Positions 5,549-10,467 of a DNA stretch of 10,467 nucleotides are shown here, piece after piece. The notes beneath the pieces are model-generated. The model was not told where the DNA came from. It was given only the letters and a program-made list of their open reading frames with translations, and searched no databases. The translations under genes and the position numbers were made by a program. How positions within the stretch are numbered: the first letter of the stretch is position 1; each line of letters begins with the position of its first letter. This DNA comes from Chloroflexota bacterium (GTDB lineage Bacteria > Chloroflexota > Limnocylindria > QHBO01), in NCBI GenBank assembly GCA_023250255.1, contig JAHFBB010000014.1:1-10467 (forward strand). Direction: 5' to 3'.

Positions 5549-6619
5549 ATGACGCTGCCTGTCTTTGGTGCCGGTTTCCTGGGAATCGAGGTCTTCAACC
5601 CGCCCTGGGACATCATCTTCCTGCCGTTGTTCAACGCCCTGGTCGGGATCTACCAGATCCTGTTCACCGATCTCGCGCTGGCGATCATTGTCCTGACGCT
5701 GGTCATCAGAACGCTGCTGGCTCCCCTGTTCGTCCGCCAGATCCGCTCCTCAAAGGAGATGCAACAGGTCCAGCCGCTGGTTCGTGAGGTCCAGCGCAAG
5801 CACAAGGGCAATCCCCGCAAGATCCAGGAAGAAACCCAGGCCATTTACCGCGAGCACGGTGTCAGCCCGTTCGCCGGTTGCCTGCCCAGCCTGGTCCAGC
5901 TCGTGATCCTGCTGCCCATGTACCAGGCGCTCATCCGGATTTCGAGCGTCGTTTCGTTCACCCCGGCCGAGGGCACCGAACCGGCGTTCAATGCCTTCCT
6001 GGCCGCCAATCCGGCCATCCAATCCCTGGGCAACAACAGCTTCAGCATTCCGTTCGACGGTTCCTGCGTGATCCCGTCGGCGTACCACGCGTTCCTGCCC
6101 CTGAACTGTCAGTTGATCACGCCCCTCAAGTTGACCGAGGCGATCGATACCACGGTGCCGTGGTTGGGCGGAATCAACCTGGCGGTCGTGGACAGCGTGT
6201 TCGCCATCGGCCTGTTCGGGTTCACGATCTCCGGACTGGCGATCCTGGCCGCAGCCCTGCAGTTCGTGCAGGTGCGCATGACCATGGCTCGTAACACCGG
6301 TGGTGACGACCCGACGGCGGCTGCCAACCAGACCATGGTCTACCTGTTCCCGGTCATGACCATCGTCTGGGGAGCGCTGTTCCCCGCCGGCCTGATGCTG
6401 TACTGGATCACCTACACCGCCTACCTGATCGTCCAGCAGTACTTCATCGTCGGCTGGGGCAACCTGTTCCCGATTCTCGGCTGGCAGCCCCGATGGGCGC
6501 CCGCCCCCGAGGCCGGCCTGACAGCCCGCCCCCGCCCACCTGCGGCTCCAGTTGAGGCCGCCGCAGTACGCACCCAATCAGGGTCCAAGCAACGAAAGCG
6601 ACGAGGCCAGAAACGATGA
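5549..6619 (+). CDS. yidC: Membrane protein insertase YidC (Oxa1 family, short form)
   Basis: YidC inserts and folds membrane proteins alone or with SecYEG. The 356-residue product is the Gram-positive type, without the large periplasmic P1 domain. Membrane segments are visible at about 22-36 and 43-61, 112-134, 213-240 and 263-300. Arg54 in IVLTLVIRTLLAPL matches the conserved hydrophilic-groove arginine. A charged cytoplasmic hairpin (about 64-103, KEMQQVQPLVREVQRKHKG) follows, and the tail ends KQRKRRGQKR, a basic ribosome-binding type tail. An extracytoplasmic stretch of about 75 residues (135-208) contains two cysteines (173, 187). The open frame extends back to 5366 inside yidD and is rejected. 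The perfect AGGAG (5544-5548) touches the ATG at 5549; an in-frame CTG at 5555 would have ideal spacing. The stop overlaps the jag ATG. Confidence 0.94.
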   Translation: MTLPVFGAGFLGIEVFNPPWDIIFLPLFNALVGIYQILFTDLALAIIVLTLVIRTLLAPLFVRQIRSSKEMQQVQPLVREVQRKHKGNPRKIQEETQAIYREHGVSPFAGCLPSLVQLVILLPMYQALIRISSVVSFTPAEGTEPAFNAFLAANPAIQSLGNNSFSIPFDGSCVIPSAYHAFLPLNCQLITPLKLTEAIDTTVPWLGGINLAVVDSVFAIGLFGFTISGLAILAAALQFVQVRMTMARNTGGDDPTAAANQTMVYLFPVMTIVWGALFPAGLMLYWITYTAYLIVQQYFIVGWGNLFPILGWQPRWAPAPEAGLTARPRPPAAPVEAAAVRTQSGSKQRKRRGQKR

Positions 6620-7605
6620 CATTCCGAGAATTCAGCGGCAAGAGTGTTGAGGAGGCGGTCCGAGCCGCCATGGCCGAATTTGGGGCCGATCTCTCCGACC
6701 TCGATGTCGAGATCCTGTCTGCCGGAAACCGGGGACTGCTGGGCGTTGGCGGTGAAGATGCGCGTATCCTCGCGGCCCCCCGATCTGCTGTGGCGGCTGC
6801 CGACTCCGTCAAGGCGTCCGCCCCAGCACCGGCTCCGGCCCGAAAGGCTGCGCCGGAACCCGTCATTCCCGAAACCATCGAGGCGGTTGACGAACCGATG
6901 ACCGAGGTCGTCGCGGACCATGCCGATGCGGGCACTGCGGAGTCCGCGCAGGAGGAGCGCACCGGACGCCCGCCGCGCAGCTCCTCAGACGGTGGGGGGC
7001 GCAGCCGCTCCCGCAGCCGCGACGGCGGCGCCCGACGGTCGGAGAGCCGGGCCCCGTCGGCTGGTCGCTCACGACCCCCCCGCGAGGGTGTCGAGCCGCG
7101 CCCATTCGTGCCGGCCAAGCCGCTCGAGGAGATGAACGAGGAAGAGCGCGATCTCATGGAGCGCGGCAAGGCCGTCCTCGAGGAGATGCTCCGGCTGATG
7201 GAACTGCAGGCGACCGTCGAGATCGCGAGTGGCCAGGAGACCGCCAAGTTGAACGTCCGTGGCGACGAGCTCGGCGTGCTCATCGGCCGCCGAGGCGAGA
7301 AGTTGGCCAGCCTGCAGCACATCGTCAACCTGATCGTGTCGCGCAAGGACACCCCGTCCATGCGGTTGATGGTGGACGTCGAAAACTACCGGGGCCGCCG
7401 GGAGGATCAGCTTCGCGACGTGGCAGCCCGTGCGGCACAACGGGTCATCCAGACCGGCAAGATCATCCAGCTCGAGGCCATGCCGGCCGTCGAGCGGCGG
7501 ATCGTCCACATGGCGCTGGTCGAGAACCCCAAGGTCCGGACTCAGAGCGTGGGCGTTGATCCGAACCGGCGAATTGTCATCCTTCCGGCAAACCAGGCTG
7601 AGTAA
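6616..7605 (+). CDS. jag: RNA-binding protein Jag/KhpB (Jag_N, KH and R3H domains)
   Basis: Jag (KhpB) is an RNA-binding protein that, with KhpA, affects cell division and small-RNA metabolism in Firmicutes; it is normally encoded after yidC. The 329-residue product has three recognisable parts. Residues 1-55 form the Jag_N domain (EFSGKSVEEAVRAAMAEFG ... GNRGLLGVGG). Residues 180-255 form a KH domain with the GxxG loop in IGRRGEKL (223-230). Residues 256-325 form an R3H domain with the R-x3-H motif in ERRIVHMAL (293-301). Between them, residues 56-175 are a low-complexity linker, first Ala/Pro-rich, then Ser/Arg-rich (GRSRSRSRDGGARR at 128-141). The start overlaps the yidC stop (ATGA), so the two are coupled. 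Confidence 0.93.
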   Translation: MTFREFSGKSVEEAVRAAMAEFGADLSDLDVEILSAGNRGLLGVGGEDARILAAPRSAVAAADSVKASAPAPAPARKAAPEPVIPETIEAVDEPMTEVVADHADAGTAESAQEERTGRPPRSSSDGGGRSRSRSRDGGARRSESRAPSAGRSRPPREGVEPRPFVPAKPLEEMNEEERDLMERGKAVLEEMLRLMELQATVEIASGQETAKLNVRGDELGVLIGRRGEKLASLQHIVNLIVSRKDTPSMRLMVDVENYRGRREDQLRDVAARAAQRVIQTGKIIQLEAMPAVERRIVHMALVENPKVRTQSVGVDPNRRIVILPANQAE

Positions 7606-7612
7606 CCCGGCA

Positions 7613-8056
7613 TTGACCGCCCTCGAGGGCGGCCCTCGGGCTCTGGCGATCCTGCCGGGAGGCAGGTGGATTGGTTTCGAGATGGACGCTGGAGTCGGCA
7701 GGCTGGCTTCGGCGCCGCTGGATGCCGAGAACGCCAGCGCTGACCTGGCGGAGGCCTCAAGCGACGATCTGCTGGCCCTGGCCGAAATCTGGTTCACCGG
7801 AGCCCTGCCGGAACCAACACTTGATGGCGCCGCCACCCAGCAGGACCTGGCTCAACTGGTCAGCGCCCTCCGCGCCTCGGCGGTCGACGAGTTCACGGCA
7901 ACGGCCCTATCCCTGGTCGTTGATGCCATCGACGACGGCCTGGCTCCCGACGCGGTCGCCAACCTGTTGTCCACCGCCCGTGGTCCGTCGGCCGTGGACC
8001 CTCTCACGCGGGTCGTTGCCCGCGCCCGCGCCCTCGGCTGGATGCCGTCAAGCTGA
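7613..8056 (+). CDS. Uncharacterised small acidic Ala/Leu-rich protein after jag
   Basis: I do not recognise this gene. It follows jag on the same strand and is open through 8056. The clear protein part is acidic and helix-prone, with stretches such as SSDDLLALAEIWFTGALPEP and LSLVVDAIDDGLAPDAVANLLS, no membrane segment and no cysteine. The start is uncertain. TTG at 7613 gives 147 residues beginning LTALEGGPRALAILPGGRWIGF and would place a 16-bp palindrome inside codons 2-7. ATG at 7682 gives 124 residues, but the nearest good ribosome binding site (GGGAGG at 7657-7662) is 19 nt upstream. Codon choice with G/C third positions supports coding. The place is normally held by mnmE, mnmG, rsmG or parAB in other bacteria. 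It could be a lineage-specific protein linked to Jag. Confidence 0.6.
   Translation: MTALEGGPRALAILPGGRWIGFEMDAGVGRLASAPLDAENASADLAEASSDDLLALAEIWFTGALPEPTLDGAATQQDLAQLVSALRASAVDEFTATALSLVVDAIDDGLAPDAVANLLSTARGPSAVDPLTRVVARARALGWMPSS
7617..7632. repeat. 16-bp perfect palindrome just after jag
   Basis: CCGCCCTCGAGGGCGG is its own reverse complement and lies 12 bp after the jag stop. As RNA it can form a 6-bp GC stem with a TCGA loop. There is no U-tract, so it is not a classical terminator. It could slow transcription between jag and the next gene, bind a dimeric regulator, or be coding coincidence. Confidence 0.5.
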
Positions 8057-8070
8057 GGGCGGACTCGTCG

Positions 8071-8093
8071 TCAGGCGGAGCGTTTCCGCCTGA
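8071..8093. terminator. Hairpin between the convergent plus-strand operon and ssrA
   Basis: TCAGGCGGA pairs perfectly over 9 bp with TCCGCCTGA across a 5-nt loop (8080-8084). It lies 14 bp after the stop of the last plus-strand gene and 13 bp beyond the 3' end of tmRNA, which arrives from the other side. Neither strand has a U-tract, so termination would be of the U-less type or the hairpin protects 3' ends. It is well placed to serve both converging transcripts. Confidence 0.5.
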
Positions 8094-8106
8094 ATAAGGT
8101 GGGAAA

Positions 8107-8465
8107 TGGTGGAGATGGGGGAGAATCGAACTCCCCGTCCAGAACCCTGTCCCCGGAAGCGTGCTACAGGTTTGTCCGGCCTACGATGGTTTCGCGATCA
8201 GGCCCCCGACCGGCGGGGTGCTCCACTCGCTATCCGGCGACCTTTCGGCCCTTGAACGCCACTCACCGGAGTCGGCGGCGTCGCACCTCCCCTAATGACG
8301 CCTTGGCCGTCCGGGGAGGGGGGACGGCGTCGACGCTCACTGTCTAGGCAGCGAGAGCGAACTGACGGTTGCCAGTTGCTGGCTTGCCCGCGGTTTAACG
8401 AGGCCTGCGGGCGACCTCGACCTGCAGCTTCCGGATCCTGAGCCCTGTCGAAACCTGACATCCCC
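8107..8465 (-). ncRNA. ssrA: Transfer-messenger RNA (tmRNA), one-piece
   Basis: tmRNA rescues stalled ribosomes with SmpB and tags the nascent chain for proteolysis. The minus strand begins GGGGATG at 8465 and continues with the conserved tmRNA 5' pattern TCAGGTTTCGACAGGG. It ends with a T-arm (GGGAG-TTCGATT-CTCCC) and CATCTCC-A-CCA, with the CCA encoded. The first seven bases pair with CATCTCC to form a 7-bp acceptor stem (one G-U). The T-arm loop TTCGATT is standard. The 359-nt length fits a one-piece molecule, and the internal tag reading frame is present in the expected place. smpB lies 56 nt upstream on the same strand, so both could be one transcript; a weak TATCAT about 21 nt before the 5' end might also serve as a local -10. 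Confidence 0.95.
8344..8391 (-). other. tmRNA-encoded proteolysis tag frame
   Basis: Within tmRNA, after TTAAACC, a GCG resume codon opens a frame reading AGKPATGNRQFALAA and ending in TAG. The terminal ALAA is the degradation signal read by ClpXP-type proteases, and the opening AGK resembles the B. subtilis tag (AGKTNSFNQNVALAA). The frame and stop are seen directly; the exact resume codon is inferred by comparison. Confidence 0.88.
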
Positions 8466-8521
8466 ACGATCCGATTGGATGGACCGATGATATCACCGGT
8501 TCTTCAGAACCCGGGTTCACG

Positions 8522-8980
8522 CTACAGGCGAACTCGTGCCTTCTGCTCTCGTTCGAGTTCGCGCCGGGCATCGCGCTCGGCAATCGTCCGTCGTCGGTCG
8601 TGGACCTTTTTGCCCTTACCGAGGCCGATTTCCAGCTTCGCCAGGCCCCCCCGGATGTAGAGCCGCAGGGGCACCAGGGTGAACCCCTTTGCCGAGGTCT
8701 TTCCCACAAGTTCGGCAATCTCATCGCGGTGCAGGAGGAGCTTGCGGGTCCGCCGAGGCTCGTGGTTGTTGCGATTGCCCTGCTCGTAGGGGGCAATGTG
8801 CGCCCCAATCAGCCAGGCCTCGCCATGGTCGATGCGGGCGTAGGCCTCGGCCAGGCTGACGTGACCGGCTCGGATCGACTTGATTTCGGTCCCGGTCAGC
8901 ACAATGCCCGCCTCGACCGTTTCCTCGATGAGGTAGTCGTAGCGAGCGCGGCGGTTCTGGCTGATGGTGGCGTCGGGCAT
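8522..8980 (-). CDS. smpB: SsrA-binding protein SmpB
   Basis: SmpB binds the tRNA-like domain of tmRNA and brings it to stalled ribosomes, where its C-terminal tail senses the empty mRNA channel. The 152-residue product has the full family pattern: NRRARYDYLIEETVEAGIVL (9-28), TGTEIKSIRAGHVSL (29-43), the GEAWLIGAHIAPYEQGN strand (53-69), RTRKLLLHRDEI (77-88), TLVPLRLYI (101-109), and a basic tail KGKKVHDRRRTIAERDARRE. I chose the ATG at 8980 (MPDATISQNRR). An in-frame ATG at 9031 would add 17 residues, but it starts inside the loop of a terminator hairpin. The Shine-Dalgarno for 8980 is poor (GAGG about 15 nt upstream). The gene ends 56 nt before ssrA, a functionally matched neighbour. Confidence 0.95.
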   Translation of the reverse strand: MPDATISQNRRARYDYLIEETVEAGIVLTGTEIKSIRAGHVSLAEAYARIDHGEAWLIGAHIAPYEQGNRNNHEPRRTRKLLLHRDEIAELVGKTSAKGFTLVPLRLYIRGGLAKLEIGLGKGKKVHDRRRTIAERDARRELEREQKARVRL

Positions 8981-9011
8981 CGGTCCGGTGCAGTCCTCAG
9001 GAAGTGGCGGG

Positions 9012-9047
9012 AAAAGTCGAGAGCCGGCCATTTTCGGCCGGCTCTCG
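9012..9047 (-). terminator. Intrinsic terminator, 12-bp stem plus T-tract, ahead of smpB
   Basis: CGAGAGCCGGCC and GGCCGGCTCTCG (9018-9029 and 9036-9047) pair perfectly over 12 bp around a 6-nt loop. Read on the minus strand, the stem is followed by AC and TTTT (9015-9012), giving the layout of a rho-independent terminator for minus-strand transcripts. The T-tract is short. It lies downstream of the 13-codon ORF and 32 nt before the smpB start, so it would end the small transcript or gate expression of smpB. Confidence 0.75.
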
Positions 9048-9070
9048 TGTCGCTACCACCTGCGGTGGCG

Positions 9071-9112
9071 TCAGCGCCCCGCCTCGGTGGTGGCGTGCCG
9101 GAAGTAACTCAC
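9071..9112 (-). CDS. 13-codon small ORF with very strong ribosome binding site (leader peptide?)
   Basis: GTG AGT TAC TTC ... CGC TGA encodes MSYFRHATTEAGR. It is preceded by AAAGGAGGTG (9129-9120), an essentially perfect match to the 16S anti-Shine-Dalgarno; GGAGG is 9 nt from the GTG, ideal spacing. An extended -10 element lies about 30 nt upstream and a 12-bp terminator hairpin about 24 nt downstream, so the ORF sits in its own tiny transcription unit between the S41 protease and smpB. I do not recognise the peptide. A leader peptide controlling smpB/ssrA, or an independent microprotein, are both possible. With no homolog search, coding status rests on the initiation signals alone. Confidence 0.5.
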   Translation of the reverse strand: MSYFRHATTEAGR

Positions 9113-9140
9113 TGCACACCACCTCCTTTCGTTGACGGGG

Positions 9141-9169
9141 ATCCTAGCACGCCTCCGCCAGCCCGAACA
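9141..9169 (-). promoter_or_regulatory. Extended -10 promoter for the small ORF / smpB unit
   Basis: On the minus strand TGCTAGGAT (9149-9141) is an extended -10 (TGn followed by TAGGAT). The hexamer 17 bp upstream, TGTTCG (9169-9164), is a poor -35, as expected for extended -10 promoters. Transcription would start near 9134, just before the Shine-Dalgarno of the small ORF. Confidence 0.5.
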
Positions 9170-9180
9170 GTGGTCGGGCT
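9160..9180 (-). terminator. Hairpin after the S41 protease gene
   Basis: AGCCCGA (9180-9174 on the minus strand) pairs with TCGGGCT (9166-9160) over 7 bp around a 7-nt loop, starting 7 nt after the protease stop. There is no T-tract, so it is a weak terminator or 3'-end stabiliser. It overlaps the -35 region of the following promoter. Confidence 0.45.
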
Positions 9181-9187
9181 CCGCAGG

Positions 9188-10467
9188 TCAGGCGGCAGGC
9201 CGCAGCATCGATGCCGATGTTGACGCCAGGTACTCAAGCGCGCGATCGAGGACCGGATCCTCGCCGGGCGGTGTCGAGTCGGGTGTCTCCACGACGATGT
9301 CTGGCTGGACCCCGTCCGGCGCGACGCTGTTGTGATCCGGGGTGAACCAGCGCGAGATCGTGATCCGGACCCCGCCGCCGTTGCTCAATTCCTCCCAGAC
9401 CTGAACGGTGTTCTTGCCGAATGTCGGCTGACCGAAGATTTGGACCCGGTGATGTTCCTGAAGCGCGGCCGCCACGATCTCCGAGGCGGAGGCCGATCCG
9501 CCGTCCACCAGCAGGACAACCGGAATTGCGTCATCAGTCAGCAGCCCGCCTTCGGTCGCCTCCCAGGTCTTCACCTCGTTGCCGGACGACTCCTGGGTGA
9601 AGATTGTCCCTGCGCCCACGAACTCACTGGCGATCTCCTGAGCGGCGGTGATGTAACCGCCCGGGTTGCCTCGCAGATCAATGACGAAGACGTCAGCGCC
9701 GTCGTCGAGTCGCGCCTGGATCGCGTCATGGAACTGGGCCGGGCTGTCTCCACTGAATCCAGCCAGGGCGATGTAGCCGATGTGCCCCTCGATGAGCCGC
9801 GAGGTCACCTGCTCGACCACGATCTCCTCACGGGTGATCTCCAGGTCGAATGTCTCACCGTCGCGCTCGATGGTCAGGGTCACCGTCGTGCCGGCCGGGC
9901 CGCGAACCTTGGCCACCTGGTCCTGCACCGTTCCGCCGTTGACCGATTCACCGTCCACCGCAAGGATCCGATCGCCGCTCTGCAGGCCGGCCTCCTCCGC
10001 CGGTGCCCCGGCAATCGGTGCGACCACCACCAGGGCACAGGTCTCGCTGAGTTGAACGCAGGCTTCCAGGTCTTCCGGATTGGCGAGGTTTTCGACGCCC
10101 ATCTCCGCCCCAATCCCGGTGAAGGACCCCGACAGGTCATCCAGCGAGTTCTGGTATTGCTCGGGCGTCATGTAGCTGCTGTACGGGTCGCCTACGCCGA
10201 ATTCGAACATTCCTTTGATGGCGCCATCCACCAACGTCGCGTCCGGGACGTCGTCAACGAACTGGGTTCGGATCCGGTCGTAGGCTTCACAGAACGCGAC
10301 AAATGCTTCGCTCGGTGCGGCACAACTGCCCTGACCGACGCCACCCGCCGCAAGGAATCCGGCGAGGAACAGGATGGCGCCAAACAGCGATAGCAGGACG
10401 AAGCCGGCGGCGAACATCGGCGCGCGGCTGCGGCCAGGGATGGGCGCAGGCGCCAGTTCATCGGTCG
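9188..10467 (-). CDS. S41-family C-terminal processing protease (CtpA/Prc type), N-terminus probably beyond the edge
   Basis: An extracytoplasmic, membrane-anchored serine protease. Numbering from the ATG at 10417 (409 residues): a membrane segment at about 3-28, an N-terminal helical region, a PDZ domain (about 98-185, VVVAPIAGAPAEEAGLQSGD) and the S41 catalytic core with DLRGNPGG (247-254). The catalytic Ser-Lys pair is Ser310 in GSASASE and Lys335 in PTFGKNTVQ, 25 residues apart as in E. coli Prc and plant D1P. Just before the PDZ core an insert (about 109-128) contains two cysteines (120, 127); two more lie at 32 and 43. The frame remains open upstream of 10417 to the edge (TDELAPAPIPGRSRAP) and no ribosome binding site precedes that ATG, so the real start is likely outside the window. 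The exact substrate cannot be told. Confidence 0.92.
   Translation of the reverse strand, partial: TDELAPAPIPGRSRAPMFAAGFVLLSLFGAILFLAGFLAAGGVGQGSCAAPSEAFVAFCEAYDRIRTQFVDDVPDATLVDGAIKGMFEFGVGDPYSSYMTPEQYQNSLDDLSGSFTGIGAEMGVENLANPEDLEACVQLSETCALVVVAPIAGAPAEEAGLQSGDRILAVDGESVNGGTVQDQVAKVRGPAGTTVTLTIERDGETFDLEITREEIVVEQVTSRLIEGHIGYIALAGFSGDSPAQFHDAIQARLDDGADVFVIDLRGNPGGYITAAQEIASEFVGAGTIFTQESSGNEVKTWEATEGGLLTDDAIPVVLLVDGGSASASEIVAAALQEHHRVQIFGQPTFGKNTVQVWEELSNGGGVRITISRWFTPDHNSVAPDGVQPDIVVETPDSTPPGEDPVLDRALEYLASTSASMLRPAA

Noticed and set aside
5750..6577. Minus-strand open frame of 275 codons antisense to yidC
   Set aside because: Gln/Asp/Gly-rich mirror of a clear YidC with no family features.
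8198..8467. Minus-strand 89-codon frame
   Set aside because: It lies within the tmRNA gene, whose acceptor stem, T-arm and tag frame explain the sequence.
8494..8512. Small hairpin CCGGTTC / GAACCCGG between smpB and ssrA as a terminator
   Set aside because: The stem is broken by an unpaired base and there is no T-tract; termination there would also need an independent ssrA promoter, for which evidence is weak.
9131..9136. GTTGAC as a -35 of a plus-strand promoter
   Set aside because: No matching -10 at a suitable distance and no plus-strand gene downstream.
9332..10393. Plus-strand open frame of 353 codons antisense to the S41 protease
   Set aside because: Shadow of a gene with complete catalytic motifs; no ribosome binding site or recognisable domain.

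Overview
The window is the replication-origin neighbourhood of a GC-rich bacterial chromosome, followed by a tmRNA/SmpB trans-translation block. The gene set is mostly core housekeeping. The layout (dnaA-dnaN-recF transcribed one way, rpmH-rnpA-yidD-yidC-jag transcribed the other way from a shared upstream region) is the ancestral bacterial oriC order. My best guess for the host is Chloroflexota (possibly a Limnocylindria/Ellin6529-type lineage). This rests on the high GC, the short Gram-positive-like YidC, the form of the S41 protease, and the lack of the actinobacterial rsmG-parA-parB block after jag. It is an inference from family resemblance, not a measured placement.

Left part, minus strand (1-4754): an extended -10 promoter drives dnaA, followed by a 306-nt dnaA-dnaN gap that looks like oriC, then dnaN, recF, a DciA/DUF721 gene and the 5' part of a degenerate PP2C-like gene running off the left edge. 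These genes are tightly packed (7-nt gaps or ATGA overlaps) and probably form one operon for initiation (DnaA), the sliding clamp (DnaN), gap repair (RecF) and helicase loading (DciA). The dnaA-dnaN gap holds two TTGTCCACC boxes next to the dnaA stop. Near dnaN it holds a tandem pair of divergent boxes followed by CTACTA repeats and a less GC-rich tract, resembling the Bacillus subtilis basal unwinding system.

Middle part, plus strand (4812-8093): rpmH, rnpA, yidD, yidC and jag form an operon that couples ribosomal protein L34, the RNase P protein and the membrane insertion machinery. It ends with an unrecognised gene of about 125-147 codons and a 9-bp hairpin.

Right part, minus strand (8107-10467): a one-piece tmRNA with encoded CCA (tag AGKPATGNRQFALAA), smpB directly upstream of it, and a membrane-anchored S41 C-terminal processing protease whose N-terminus probably continues past the right edge. 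Between the protease and smpB lies the least expected element: an extended -10 motif, a near-perfect Shine-Dalgarno, a 13-codon ORF, nested GGTGG/CCACC pairings and a 12-bp terminator hairpin. It looks like a tiny translated leader or stand-alone small gene.

I saw no CRISPR array, insertion sequence, tRNA or rRNA gene, nor a parS-like site. The most interesting items are the 13-codon leader module and the oriC architecture.
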